Shown here: in pieces, positions 23,009-32,607 of the stretch
Layout: each line of letters opens with the position of its first letter
Numbering within the stretch: the first letter of the stretch is position 1
Assembly: GCA_029253085.1 (NCBI GenBank)
Contig: JAQXAF010000077.1
Span: forward strand, 1-37,392
Length of the DNA: 37,392 bases
Reading direction: 5' to 3'
From: Luminiphilus sp.
Lineage (GTDB): Bacteria; Pseudomonadota; Gammaproteobacteria; Pseudomonadales; Halieaceae
Notes under the pieces: model-generated
Seen by the model: only the letters and a program-made list of their open reading frames with translations
Databases searched by the model: none
Told to the model about the DNA's origin: nothing
Program-made: the position numbers and the translations under genes

Positions 23009-23791
23009 CTAGTTCGTGTTCTCAAGTTCGATGCGAAATATTTTCGGCCAGCGTTTGCCGGTGATCCAAATAGCACCGGTTTTAGGGTCTTGTGCTATGC
23101 CGTTGAGAACATCGGTACTGGCTTCTCGTTCTTCTTCACGCAAGACGCCATCGAGTGCAATTTCGTCCGTAACAATACCGGTTTCAGGATCGATTATCAC
23201 AATCGTGTTGGTCAGCCAGACATTTGCCCAGATTTTTCCATTAATCCATTCAAGTTCATTTAGCCTCGCAAGAGGCTCGCCGTTCAGGGTGACATCTAGC
23301 GCCGCGGTTTTACCTCCATTGTTTAGATCAATGCTGTGGAGCCTCGACGAGCCATTTGATAGCCAAAGTGTCGATGCATTATGGGTAATGCCCCAGCCCT
23401 CACCACTGATTTTTCCGGTGGTCAGAATTTCGAGAGTGGAAGGATCCAAGATAAGCAGCTGGCCCGACCGCCACGTCAGAATCCACAGGCGGCCAGCGAG
23501 CAAGGTGAGTCCCTCGGCAAAAACTTCTTTGGGGAGTGTGGTCTCCCTGTTTAATGTCATTGTCGGCCACGCGTAGACTCGGACGGCAGATTTGCCGTAT
23601 TGGCCTGAGCTGACGTAAAGCTCTGAGTCGAAAATGTACAGCCCTTGGGTGAAGTTTCGGCGCTCCATGGGTCGAGATTCAACGACGACAGCCGTCTTTT
23701 GGTTAACCCGAGAATTTTCAGGGTCAGTAGCAAAGGCCTGACTCGACAAGGCCAGAAAAATCACGATGAAAAGACGGAGTATTAGGATCAC
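23009..23791 (-). CDS. Glutaminyl-peptide cyclotransferase (beta-propeller type)
   Basis: This 260-residue exported protein converts N-terminal glutamine of peptides to pyroglutamate and belongs to the plant/bacterial beta-propeller cyclase family. It has a signal peptide (residues 1-21, ending SQAFA). Family motifs follow: FTQGLYIFDSELYVSSGQYG, then FAEGLTLLAGRLWILTW, EGWGITH, LNELEWINGKIWANVW and VLNGIAQDPKTG. The start is a GTG that overlaps the MnmC stop as GTGA, so translation is coupled. It acts in the periplasm; a functional link with MnmC is not expected, only shared transcription. Confidence 0.9.
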   Translation of the reverse strand: MILILRLFIVIFLALSSQAFATDPENSRVNQKTAVVVESRPMERRNFTQGLYIFDSELYVSSGQYGKSAVRVYAWPTMTLNRETTLPKEVFAEGLTLLAGRLWILTWRSGQLLILDPSTLEILTTGKISGEGWGITHNASTLWLSNGSSRLHSIDLNNGGKTAALDVTLNGEPLARLNELEWINGKIWANVWLTNTIVIIDPETGIVTDEIALDGVLREEEREASTDVLNGIAQDPKTGAIWITGKRWPKIFRIELENTN

Positions 23792-25785
23792 AGCGGTCGA
23801 CCTCGAACAATCCCGCGCCTCAAAAAACGCGCGGGTGCTAGGGCCTGCTGAAGATAACGGGGAACTGGACTAGGCTCCGCCATGATATCGCTCACTAAGA
23901 TTTCTGCCGCTAGAGGGCCCGCCGTCAGCCCTCTAGATCCGAGTCCAGCAAGCACAAAGAGCCCGGGGAGGGTGGGACACGCTTGATCTATAAAGCGTGT
24001 TTTTTGGGCCTTCAGGCCCGCATAGCACGCATTAAAACCGAGTTTATTCGGTACTGGGCCCACGACGGGCAAATAATCTGTTGTGGTACAACGCAGCGCA
24101 ACATGACCCGAGATGTTTGCTTCAGTTGTGGGGAAGTTTACGGATGGCAGTGCGGAAGCGAGTTTCGTCAGGTTTGTCATATGATCAGCGCGACGCTCAT
24201 CGAGGGCCGTATCTTGCGGTCCGTAAGTGGCGCCTAGACAATGAACGCCCAGTCGGTGTGGTGGCAGGTAGCCCTCATGGCAAAATGCTGTGCGCAACTC
24301 GCTAGAGGACTCAGTCGCAGGAACATGGGTGGTTTGCCCTCGAATTGTTTGCAGGGGTAACCAAGCCGTTTCAGATGCTGCATTGAGTTGGTTCGCAGTG
24401 GCCAAGACCAGTATGTCGCCATGATAGCGATTACCCAAGTTATCGTTGACTTGCCAGCCAGTGGTGTCGGCCAAGAAGTCACAGTTCCCACAAAATTCGC
24501 GTAGCTCGATCCGCGAATGCGATAAGCGCTCGCGACACACAGCCGCAGGATGTAACCAGCTGGCATCAGGAAAGAATAGGGCGTCCTGAGTTAAAGAAGC
24601 GCCGAGCTCCTGAGATGCCTTCTTGGCATCTAAAACTTGAAAAGGTAGGTCGTAATGCGCAAATTGTTTTAGGTAATCGAGGGTCTCTGAATCCTCGGTA
24701 ACTTGTAGGTAACCACAGCGCTGGCCATCGACGCCCTCAACTAATGTTGTGCCTAGCAACTGATTGTAAAGTCGCGTGGCGATTTGGTAGCTGGCAAGCG
24801 CAAAGTCGGCTAACACGCCATGGCGCCTTGAGGGGCGCGTGTAGGTGATTCCCTGAAGGTTGCTTGAGCCGCCACTGGCAACGGCATTGGCCTCAAGGAC
24901 GGTCACATCAACCCCTCTTTCAGCCAGCGCGCGTGCTGCGAAACTTCCTGCAAGCCCCCCCCCAATGATGACAGCTGTTTTTGGTGGGATCATCTTTGGG
25001 GTTAAGTCCCAGGGCGTAACCCCTGAGGCTTTGGGCGTTTTATTTAATGTGGCCAGTTGCCCCCAGAGGGCCTCCCGCTTAACGCCGAAGCCCGGACGCT
25101 TGTGCACCGTAAATCCCGCTGAGGTTAATCCTCGGCGCACATCGCCTGCGGCGGTAAAGGTCGCAAAGGTTGCGCCTGTTTGGCTGAGAGCGGCCATGCT
25201 TGAAAAAATCGATGGCGACCAAGCACTTTTATTCCGTGCTGGTGTAAAACCGTCAAGCAACCAAATGTTAAAGTAGCGTTGCCTGCGGGAAGCAAGATCA
25301 TTCATGGCCTGCTGGGCATCGTCCCACCACAGATCCAGAGTAATATTCCAATCTGACCAATAGAGCCGATGACAGCCAGGTGTAGCTTGTGGCCAATCTT
25401 GAATAAGACGCGTCGCGAGGTGAGAGAGCGTAGGCCACTTTTCCCAGGCAAGCTGCAGTTGCGCTTTTGTCAGAGGTTGAGACTCGAAACCGACATAATG
25501 AAGTCTCGAATCTGGCGCTCGCTGATCGCTTTGGCCAAGCCAGGCGTCTAGGGCGACGAGGCAATTAAGTCCAGTACCAAACCCGGTCTCAGCAATCGCG
25601 AGCTTTCTTTCCCTTGAGTGAGCCAAAAACTGGCTTCCCTCCAAAAAAACGTAGCGACTTTCCGCTATGCCATTATCCGTAGAATAGTAAACATCATCGA
25701 ACTCTCTTGACACGGGAATGCCCTCGCGCCACTCAATATCTGGCGCGGGCGTTGGACGCCACGGGTTGTTGTCACGATTAATCAA
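23788..25785 (-). CDS. mnmC: Bifunctional tRNA 5-methylaminomethyl-2-thiouridine biosynthesis protein MnmC
   Basis: This 665-residue protein catalyses the last two steps of the mnm5s2U34 modification of tRNA wobble uridines. The N-terminal methyltransferase half has IAETGFGTGLNCLVALDAW (64-82) and the tail WSPSIFSSMA. The C-terminal oxidoreductase half begins with the FAD Rossmann motif VIIGGGLAGSFAARALAERG (from about residue 271) and ends with FVLAGLGSRGLTAGPLAAEI. Both domains are complete, and length equals that of E. coli MnmC (668). The start codon is TTG at 25785, with AGGAT six bases upstream; no ATG lies nearby. It heads an apparent operon with the glutaminyl cyclase and perhaps the M16 protease. 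Confidence 0.95.
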   Translation of the reverse strand: MINRDNNPWRPTPAPDIEWREGIPVSREFDDVYYSTDNGIAESRYVFLEGSQFLAHSRERKLAIAETGFGTGLNCLVALDAWLGQSDQRAPDSRLHYVGFESQPLTKAQLQLAWEKWPTLSHLATRLIQDWPQATPGCHRLYWSDWNITLDLWWDDAQQAMNDLASRRQRYFNIWLLDGFTPARNKSAWSPSIFSSMAALSQTGATFATFTAAGDVRRGLTSAGFTVHKRPGFGVKREALWGQLATLNKTPKASGVTPWDLTPKMIPPKTAVIIGGGLAGSFAARALAERGVDVTVLEANAVASGGSSNLQGITYTRPSRRHGVLADFALASYQIATRLYNQLLGTTLVEGVDGQRCGYLQVTEDSETLDYLKQFAHYDLPFQVLDAKKASQELGASLTQDALFFPDASWLHPAAVCRERLSHSRIELREFCGNCDFLADTTGWQVNDNLGNRYHGDILVLATANQLNAASETAWLPLQTIRGQTTHVPATESSSELRTAFCHEGYLPPHRLGVHCLGATYGPQDTALDERRADHMTNLTKLASALPSVNFPTTEANISGHVALRCTTTDYLPVVGPVPNKLGFNACYAGLKAQKTRFIDQACPTLPGLFVLAGLGSRGLTAGPLAAEILVSDIMAEPSPVPRYLQQALAPARFLRRGIVRGRPL

Positions 25786-25790
25786 TAATG

Positions 25791-25795
25791 ATCCT
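25791..25795 (-). promoter_or_regulatory. Ribosome binding site supporting the mnmC TTG start
   Basis: AGGAT on the minus strand with about six bases to TTG at 25785. Confidence 0.5.
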
Positions 25796-25895
25796 AAATT
25801 TTAGCAAAAGGGTGTATTTGCATTTATTGCTAGTGTGCCTCTAGCCGGTGGGGCGACAAAGCGTACAATAGCGGTTTTTCGCAGACGTCATAATC

Positions 25896-26411
25896 ATGAA
25901 GAAAGATAAGGTTCTCGAAGCTAATCAACTCGCCACCATTGCTGCCAATCTTTTAAACGATGGCATTCTAGAGGCCGATCGTACGACCGCAAAACGCATT
26001 TTTAGGGAGCTGGAAGCAAGCCGAAAGGTGACGCTGACACATCTTAAAATGGAAGACGGCGGCACCGTCAGAATGGATCTTGCAATGGACGCCGGTGCGT
26101 TCAATGGCAGCCTAAATTTTTCTGCCTGGCGAGATGGCGTTCTTGCGCTGGTCGCAAGGCTGTCAGATGACCTTCGTGTGGGTAAGCCCCTACCGGTTTT
26201 CAAGCCCCTAGACAAAGAAGAGCAAGCCCTTGATGGCGGCGGTGATTTAAATCTTATCGGCTCGGTGGGAGGGACAAACCATGATGGCATGGTCAATGCC
26301 ATCATGCTGGGTTTGGCTCCCGATCCTGAACGTCCCATTGTCACGTTTAGCCTAGTTTACGTGGATCCCGATCAGTTTTTATCCTCAGACTCAGCGTCAT
26401 CGAGTAGTTGA
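25896..26411 (+). CDS. Conserved-looking protein of unknown function
   Basis: This 171-residue soluble protein has no family I recognise. It begins MKKDKVLEANQLATIAANLL, with a helical N-terminal third (ADRTTAKRIFRELEAS). A likely beta region follows (VRMDLAMDAGAFNGSLNFSAW), then VLALVARLSDDL. A glycine-rich central stretch (GGGDLNLIGSVGGTNHDGM) leads to a final strand (ITFSLVYVDP-like) and a poly-serine tail. It lacks signal peptide and membrane segments. The ATG at 25896 lacks a strong ribosome site. A TACAAT hexamer at 25864 could be a -10 element, but no -35 is seen. It diverges from mnmC, and its 3' end overlaps the convergent maoC-type gene by 40 bp, so the serine-rich tail shares DNA with the acidic tail of that protein. 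Confidence 0.7.
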   Translation: MKKDKVLEANQLATIAANLLNDGILEADRTTAKRIFRELEASRKVTLTHLKMEDGGTVRMDLAMDAGAFNGSLNFSAWRDGVLALVARLSDDLRVGKPLPVFKPLDKEEQALDGGGDLNLIGSVGGTNHDGMVNAIMLGLAPDPERPIVTFSLVYVDPDQFLSSDSASSSS

Positions 26412-26881
26412 ATCGCAGAGGGGGGCACAATGGTAACGGTCTCTTTTTTGCCGGGGGCCATAACCGTTGCCTCGCCTTTTGCGACTTCTTTGTTGTCTTG
26501 ATTTCTTACGATCGTCGCTAGGGTTACCCAAGGTCTGCTCGCATGCTTGTCAGTGACTTCTAGGGCTACTGTTAACGTATCCCCCAAGGTGACGGGCGCA
26601 CGGAATTGCAGCGTTTGACCTAAGTAAATTGTCCCGGGGCCAGGCAGCTCCATGGCGATAGCGGCAGAAATGAATGCGCCTGTTAGCATGCCGTGGGCAA
26701 TGCATTCGCCAAATTGCGTGGTGGCGGCATACTCTGGATCGAGGTGTACCGGATTGTGGTCTCCAGAGACTGCAGCGAAAAGCTCGACTTCGCGAGTTGT
26801 CACGAGGCGGCTATAGTCAGCGGTGTCTCCCACATTGATTTCGTCAAAGGTGAGGTTGGTGATTTGTGTAGCGTTGGACAT
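26372..26881 (-). CDS. MaoC-family (R)-enoyl-CoA hydratase-type protein
   Basis: This 169-residue protein starts at the ATG at 26881 with AGGAG upstream; the longer frame to 26977 is rejected for lack of a site. It is a single hot-dog domain with the hydratase motif VSGDHNPVHLDPEYA (38-52), where Asp41 and His46 are the likely catalytic pair, followed by IAHGMLTGAFISA. It also carries GTIYLGQTLQFRAPVTLGD. Such enzymes (PhaJ-like) hydrate trans-2-enoyl-CoA to (R)-3-hydroxyacyl-CoA, linking beta-oxidation with polyester or lipid synthesis. The acidic C-terminal tail is coded in the overlap with the neighbouring gene. It diverges from fadD, which makes the acyl-CoA substrates, so shared control from the 131 bp between them is plausible. 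Confidence 0.9.
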   Translation of the reverse strand: MSNATQITNLTFDEINVGDTADYSRLVTTREVELFAAVSGDHNPVHLDPEYAATTQFGECIAHGMLTGAFISAAIAMELPGPGTIYLGQTLQFRAPVTLGDTLTVALEVTDKHASRPWVTLATIVRNQDNKEVAKGEATVMAPGKKETVTIVPPSAIQLLDDAESEDKN

Positions 26882-27012
26882 ACCGTTCTCCTGATCGCTG
26901 CGGTTTAAACTGGGAAATTTCCTGTGCTGCAAGGGTGGCAGGTTGACCCCGTTGCGCGCAAGACAACATGATGCCATCCACTGTTTTTTTTTACTGGTTA
27001 GCTGAGGAATAT

Positions 27013-28695
27013 ATGAAGCAGGCAGATATTAACCAAGTTATTGCAGATCGGCTGACCGCCTTGCAAATCTCCACTGACGTTAATACCCAAGCATTTCCCA
27101 ATATCATCGCGTTATTCGATGACGCGTTGAAGCGGCATGGAGATGCCACGGCTTGTACAAGTTTGGGGCATTCTTTGACCTATCGGGAGCTGGATGGGCT
27201 CGCAGAAAATTTTGCCGCTTGGTTGTCACATGAGTCAGGGCTAACCATTGGCGACCGCGTTGCGGTTCAAATGCCCAATCTTATCCAATATTTTGTGGTG
27301 GTGTTGGGTGCTTTGCGAGCCGGGATGGTCGTAGTGAACACCAATCCGCTCTACACAGAGCGAGAAATTGAGCATCAGTTCAATGATGCTGGCGTCAAAT
27401 TACTGGTGGTGCAGGCCAATGTTGCGCAACAGGCAGCTGCAGTACTGCCACGCACGATCGTTGAAAAGGTCGTTATTACCGAGTTGGCAGATCTACACCC
27501 TCAGCCCAAACGCTTTTTGATCAACTTTATAGCCAAGCATGTAAAAAAAATGGTGCCACCATTTTCGATTCCGGGCGCATTAAAATTAACAGACGTTCTC
27601 TCTGCAGGCCGAAAACATCAATTCGTACCGGTCGCTCAACTACAGGCAGATGATCTGGCAATGCTTCAGTACACCGGTGGGACGACGGGTGTTGCCAAGG
27701 GCGCTATGTTATCCCACGGCAATCTTGTAGCCAACGTACTGCAGGCAGATGCACTGTTTGGCAGTTACCAGCTTCAAGGGAGTGGTGATACGTTTGTACA
27801 ACCTCTACCGGTGTATCACATCTATGCCTTCACGGCGTCTATGTACGCGCTCTACGTTGGTGCCCACACAGTTTTGATACCCAACCCGCGGGATCTGAAG
27901 TCGGTTGTCAGCGCCTTCAAGACCTATCGCCCGCGGTTATTCTTTGGTCTGAACACCTTATTCGTGGCCCTGACTAATGACTCTGACTTTCAAGGTTTAG
28001 ATTTCAGCGACTTAAAAGTAACCCTTTCTGGGGGCATGGCCTTAACCGAAGATGCGGCTAAGACTTGGGAGGAGTTAACGCAATGTCCAGTGTCTGAAGG
28101 CTATGGCCTCACAGAAACTTCACCCGTCGCTACGGGGAACCCCGGGGGAGCCCAGCAGTTAGGCACCATTGGCTTGCCGGTGCCCAAGACCGAGGTGCGG
28201 GTCGTCGATGCTAACAATCAGCCCTTAGGCTTTGATGCTGCTGGAGAGTTGTGTATTCGCGGGCCTCAGGTGATGCAGGGGTATTGGCAGCGACCCGAGG
28301 CTACCGCTGAAGCGATTAATGCAGAGGGTTGGTTCCTCACCGGTGATGTGGCGGTGATTCAGCCAGACGGTTACCTCAGAATCGTTGATCGTAAAAAAGA
28401 TATGATTGTCGTTTCAGGGTTCAATGTTTATCCCAATGAGCTTGAGGATGTTGTGAGTAAGCACCCTGGAGTTTTGGAATGTGCTGCTGTGGGACTTCCT
28501 GACGCTAAAAACGGTGAAGTCATCAAAATGTTTGTGGTTCGCAAAGATCCAGCGCTCACCGAGGCTGGGTTAAAGGACTTTTGTAGAACGCAGTTAACGG
28601 GATACAAAATACCCAAGCACATCGAATTTCGGAATGAATTGCCGAAAACAAATGTTGGAAAAGTTTTGCGGCGGGAGCTGCGAGAGTCGGCTTGA
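27013..28695 (+). CDS. fadD: Long-chain fatty acid:CoA ligase
   Basis: This 560-residue enzyme activates fatty acids to acyl-CoA through an acyl-AMP step at the inner membrane. The length matches E. coli FadD (561). It has the AMP-binding motif YTGGTTGVAKGAMLSHGN, then the YGLTETSP motif, and the fatty acyl-CoA synthetase signature around NAEGWFLTGDVAVIQPDGYLRI. The late KDMIVVSGFNVYPNELEDVV and the catalytic lysine region TNVGKVLRRELRE follow. The start is the ATG at 27013 with GAGGA upstream; an earlier in-frame ATG at 26968 overlaps the promoter side and lacks a site. It diverges from the MaoC gene and precedes hrpA by 25 bp. Confidence 0.93.
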   Translation: MKQADINQVIADRLTALQISTDVNTQAFPNIIALFDDALKRHGDATACTSLGHSLTYRELDGLAENFAAWLSHESGLTIGDRVAVQMPNLIQYFVVVLGALRAGMVVVNTNPLYTEREIEHQFNDAGVKLLVVQANVAQQAAAVLPRTIVEKVVITELADLHPQPKRFLINFIAKHVKKMVPPFSIPGALKLTDVLSAGRKHQFVPVAQLQADDLAMLQYTGGTTGVAKGAMLSHGNLVANVLQADALFGSYQLQGSGDTFVQPLPVYHIYAFTASMYALYVGAHTVLIPNPRDLKSVVSAFKTYRPRLFFGLNTLFVALTNDSDFQGLDFSDLKVTLSGGMALTEDAAKTWEELTQCPVSEGYGLTETSPVATGNPGGAQQLGTIGLPVPKTEVRVVDANNQPLGFDAAGELCIRGPQVMQGYWQRPEATAEAINAEGWFLTGDVAVIQPDGYLRIVDRKKDMIVVSGFNVYPNELEDVVSKHPGVLECAAVGLPDAKNGEVIKMFVVRKDPALTEAGLKDFCRTQLTGYKIPKHIEFRNELPKTNVGKVLRRELRESA

Positions 28696-28720
28696 TCGCT
28701 GTTCTAGGTAGTATTTTTTA

Positions 28721-31700
28721 ATGCTAAAAAAGATGAAAGACCCGCCGGTTCGGGTTATTCCGAATCCTATTAAGTTTCCAGACGAGTTGCCGGTATGCGA
28801 GCGTCGAGAGGAGATTCGTGAGGCAATAAAGCGGCATCAGGTTGTTATCATTGCTGGCGAGACAGGTTCAGGTAAGACCACTCAAATTCCCAAAATTTGT
28901 CTTGAGCTTGGACGGGGTCAGGCGGCGCGAATTGGTCACACTCAGCCTCGACGCTTAGCCGCACGCCGGGTCGCAGAGCGCATCGCTGACGAGCTGGAAT
29001 CTGAGTTGGGTGGTTTGGTGGGGTATAAAGTGCGCTTTAACGACGCAGTAGCCCCGAGCACAGCGATCAAGCTAATGACCGACGGCATCCTACTGGCGGA
29101 ATTACAGCGGGATCGTGAGTTACGTGATTACGACACGCTCATTATTGACGAGGCCCATGAGCGCAGCCTAAACATCGACTTTATTTTGGGCTACCTCCGA
29201 GCTTTACTTCCAAAAAGGCCAGATCTTAAGGTCATTATTACTTCGGCAACGATTGATGTAGATCGCTTTTCTCAGCATTTTGATAACGCACCCGTTATCG
29301 AAGTGTCAGGGCGACTCTTCCCCGTGGAAGTGCATTATCTGGGTGATTCTGACGACGCGGAAGATGGCGTTGAAGATCAGATCGTACGCGCCGTTGATGG
29401 CATTGTTGCTGAGGACTTTGGGCCTCGGGGTGATGTGCTGATTTTCCTCCCAGGAGAGCGTGAAATTCGAGATCTTTCCCGTCGCCTGAAAGGGGATGAG
29501 CGGCGCCAGATTTTACCGCTTTATGCTCGCCTTAGTGCGGCGGAGCAGAATCGAGTCTTTAAGCCAACCGGCGGCGGTATGCGGGTGGTGTTGGCAACCA
29601 ATGTTGCCGAGACGTCGTTAACTGTTCCTGGCATTCGCTACGTTATTGATCCCGGAACTGCCAGAGTGAGTCGTTATAGTCATCGAACCCGGCTGCAGCG
29701 ATTACCCGTGGAACGTATTTCCCAATCGAGTGCGGACCAGCGCAAGGGCCGTTGCGGACGAGTAGCAGCCGGCGTTTGTTTGCGTCTCTACAGCGAACAA
29801 GATTTTCTGGCACGACCCCAATTTACGGACCCAGAAATTTTACGCACCAACCTTGCTGCCGTTGTACTGAAAATGTTGGAGCTGGGTTTAGGTGAGGTTC
29901 AAAAATTTCCTTTTGTGGATCCCCCAGAAGGCAAAATGGTGCGAGACGGCCAGCGACTGCTTGAGGAGCTGGGGGCGATATCGGCCCGGGGCAAGTTGAC
30001 CTCATTGGGTCGAAAAATGGCCAGGTTGCCCGTCGATCCCAAGTTGGCACGTATGGTTCATGCTGCGGGTGAGCTCAAGTGTCTTGAGGAAGTCTTGGTG
30101 GTGGTCAGTGCCCTTGCGGTTCAGGACCCCAGAGACCGACCCGCGGAAAAGCGGGCTCAGGCCGATCAAGCCCATGCGCGATTCAATCATCCACGTTCCG
30201 ATTTTTTATCTTGGCTAAATTTGTGGCGTTACTACGAAGAGCAGCGGCAGTCGCTCTCACAAAATCAATTTCGAAAGTTGTGCCAGCGAGAATTTCTTTC
30301 GTTTCTAAGGCTAAGAGAGTGGCGAGAAGTGCATTCTCAGCTGGTCATTGCCTGCCGACAAGTACAGCTGCGCCCAGGCGTTGCGCTCAATGATGAGACA
30401 GATTTCGAAGGGGTGCATAAAGCCCTGCTATCGGGATTGTTAGGCCAGGTAGCGCAGCTTGATGAGGGTCGGAAATACAACGCCACGCGCAATAGGAAGG
30501 TTCAGATTTTCCCGGGATCGGTGTTACACAAGAAGCCACCGAAGTGGTTAGTTGCTGCAGAAGTGGTCGAGACATCTCAGGTTTATGCCCGGCAGTGTGC
30601 TGCTATTGATCCTAAATGGCTGCTTAGAATCAATCCTCAGATTCTCAAGCGTCATCATTATGAACCTGCATGGCAGATGCGCTCTGGCCGAGTCATGGCC
30701 ATTGAGCGCGTAACACTATATGGGCTTACGATTAGTGACGGCCACCGCATTCATTTTGGAGAGGTAAATTCTGTAGCGGCACGAGAGATTTTTATTAGAG
30801 ACGGCCTAGTCTCAGGGGATTATCGAAAACCGCCGGCTTTCCTTAAGGCAAATTTGAATTCCATTAAAGAAGTTCAGGATCTCGAGTCTCGTACTCGACG
30901 TCGAGATTTACTGGTAGATGAGCAAGCACTCTTTGATTTTTATGACGAACGAATACCCGTTCAATGCTTCAGTGCCAGCAGCCTTGAAAAGTGGGTTAAA
31001 CAGCTTGCTGACGATAACCAACTGCGGCTCGATCAGTCACAGGTTTTAACCCGTGATCCCGGTGAGGCTGTTGCAGATCAATTTCCATCTGAACTCGAGT
31101 GGCGAGACACGACCTATCGATTGAAATACCGTTTTGAGCCCGGGAAAGAAAATGATGGCATCTCGGTGACAGTCCCATTGCCTCTGCTTAACCGCGCGCC
31201 ACGCTATCGTTTTGAGTGGCTAGTCCCGGGATTATTGCGAGAAAAATGTATTGCCCTGGTCAAAGGACTGCCCAAGGCCTGCCGCAAGCAGTTAGTACCG
31301 GTGCCTGATGTCGTTGATGCGGCACTCGCATCGATGCAAGTCGATGACGTCGCGCTGTGCTCTGCACTTTCGTCAGCGCTGCGAAGAACCCGTGGAGTCG
31401 CCATCGCCGACGAAGATTGGGATATCGCAGGGCTGACTGAGTTGTATCGAGCCAATATTAGAGTTGTCGACGAGAGAGGAAAGTTGCTCGCGCAGGGCCG
31501 GGATATGGCCGCGCTGGTGGTGCAGTTTCGCGACGGGGCTGGCATAGAAAGACCTAGTGAGCCCTCTAATTCGCCGGCACAACATCAGGTTAAAAGTTGG
31601 AGTTTTGGCGATCTGCCCAATATCTGGCGGACGACAGCTGCGGGTATGAAAGTGGAACGATTTCCTGCGCTAGTGGATCACGGTGATCGCATTGCTGTGG

Positions 31701-32461
31701 AGTTACATGATTATCAGCCCGATGCGGCGTTACTGCATCGGCGCGGTGTCGCTGCTTTGGCCATGACTTGCAGTAGCCAAACGGTTAAATATTTGCGTAA
31801 ACAATTGTTCGCGGATAACAAGGCCTCACTGGCTCTCGCGGGGAGTGGGTTGGATCGGACCGTTTTGGTGCGTGAGACCGTTATGGCGAGCTTCCTCGAA
31901 ATTTGGGACGAGCCCTTGCCACGGGATGAAGCGGCATTTACCCGCGGGCTGAATGCCGCTAAAGGCCAATGGGTATCTACTGCGCTCGCCAAAGAACAAG
32001 TCATGATTAACTTTTTACAGCCACTCGCCGAGGCTCAAAAGCACCTCAACCAACTCACCAAGGCCGAGTTTGCCGCTGCACGTGCTGACATCTCGGCGCA
32101 AATTCAGTATCTGTTGGCGCCCGGCTTCATGGTGATGAATCCTGGCTATTGGTTAGAGCAGTACCCGCGCTACGGCAAAGCCTTGCTACACCGTATTCAG
32201 CGACTCAATGGACAGACCGAGAAAGATCAAAAGAGCCTAAGGCTCCTGGAGCCCAGTCTTACGCGTTTGAGCGAGGCAGCGGCAGATTACCCTGGTCTCG
32301 CCGGGCTATCGCCACCGGCTTTGCAATATCGCTGGATGCTTGAGGAGTTTAGAGTATCGCTTTTTGCACAGCAGTTAGGGACTCGTTTACCGGTCTCTGC
32401 CAAACGCCTCGATGAACAGTGGCAAAAAGTGCGAAATTGGTTGAATGAGAACCCAAGATGA
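28721..32461 (+). CDS. hrpA: ATP-dependent RNA helicase HrpA (DEAH box)
   Basis: This 1246-residue helicase has motif I GETGSGKTT (46-54), then DEAH (143-146), SAT (175-177) and motif VI QRKGRCGR near 340-347, followed by the ratchet and OB-like region. The long C-terminal DUF3418-type extension (WRTTAAGMKVERFPALVDHG and later KGQWVSTALAKEQVMI) distinguishes HrpA from HrpB. HrpA resolves stalled, colliding ribosomes and remodels RNA in the cytosol. It is about 55 residues shorter than E. coli HrpA (1300) at the N-terminus. It starts at the ATG at 28721 close behind fadD and is probably partly co-transcribed with it. Confidence 0.96.
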   Translation: MLKKMKDPPVRVIPNPIKFPDELPVCERREEIREAIKRHQVVIIAGETGSGKTTQIPKICLELGRGQAARIGHTQPRRLAARRVAERIADELESELGGLVGYKVRFNDAVAPSTAIKLMTDGILLAELQRDRELRDYDTLIIDEAHERSLNIDFILGYLRALLPKRPDLKVIITSATIDVDRFSQHFDNAPVIEVSGRLFPVEVHYLGDSDDAEDGVEDQIVRAVDGIVAEDFGPRGDVLIFLPGEREIRDLSRRLKGDERRQILPLYARLSAAEQNRVFKPTGGGMRVVLATNVAETSLTVPGIRYVIDPGTARVSRYSHRTRLQRLPVERISQSSADQRKGRCGRVAAGVCLRLYSEQDFLARPQFTDPEILRTNLAAVVLKMLELGLGEVQKFPFVDPPEGKMVRDGQRLLEELGAISARGKLTSLGRKMARLPVDPKLARMVHAAGELKCLEEVLVVVSALAVQDPRDRPAEKRAQADQAHARFNHPRSDFLSWLNLWRYYEEQRQSLSQNQFRKLCQREFLSFLRLREWREVHSQLVIACRQVQLRPGVALNDETDFEGVHKALLSGLLGQVAQLDEGRKYNATRNRKVQIFPGSVLHKKPPKWLVAAEVVETSQVYARQCAAIDPKWLLRINPQILKRHHYEPAWQMRSGRVMAIERVTLYGLTISDGHRIHFGEVNSVAAREIFIRDGLVSGDYRKPPAFLKANLNSIKEVQDLESRTRRRDLLVDEQALFDFYDERIPVQCFSASSLEKWVKQLADDNQLRLDQSQVLTRDPGEAVADQFPSELEWRDTTYRLKYRFEPGKENDGISVTVPLPLLNRAPRYRFEWLVPGLLREKCIALVKGLPKACRKQLVPVPDVVDAALASMQVDDVALCSALSSALRRTRGVAIADEDWDIAGLTELYRANIRVVDERGKLLAQGRDMAALVVQFRDGAGIERPSEPSNSPAQHQVKSWSFGDLPNIWRTTAAGMKVERFPALVDHGDRIAVELHDYQPDAALLHRRGVAALAMTCSSQTVKYLRKQLFADNKASLALAGSGLDRTVLVRETVMASFLEIWDEPLPRDEAAFTRGLNAAKGQWVSTALAKEQVMINFLQPLAEAQKHLNQLTKAEFAAARADISAQIQYLLAPGFMVMNPGYWLEQYPRYGKALLHRIQRLNGQTEKDQKSLRLLEPSLTRLSEAAADYPGLAGLSPPALQYRWMLEEFRVSLFAQQLGTRLPVSAKRLDEQWQKVRNWLNENPR

Positions 32462-32501
32462 CCGTTGTTGCGTATGGCAACTAAGGGTAATTTTAGAGAC
32501 A

Positions 32502-32529
32502 TTTACGACCTTACCCTCGTAGCTATGCT
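32502..32529 (+). promoter_or_regulatory. Possible sigma-70 promoter for the MlaA-like gene
   Basis: TTTACG (32502-32507) and TATGCT (32524-32529) are separated by 16 bp in the 146 bp gap before the MlaA-like gene. This is a moderate match by eye only. Confidence 0.25.
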
Positions 32530-32607
32530 CGAGGTTTGGTAGGGTCTGAAGCAGTAGAGGCCTTGTTATTGGGCTTCAGGACCGAGAATGGAGTAGACAA
32601 GGGACTT

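Noticed and set aside
23016-23576. ORF of 186 codons on the plus strand
   Set aside because: Antisense to the well-supported glutaminyl cyclase gene, with no family motif.
25925-26344. ORF of 139 codons on the minus strand
   Set aside because: Shadow of the plus-strand gene at 25896; composition rich in Ser, Pro and Arg, without start site.
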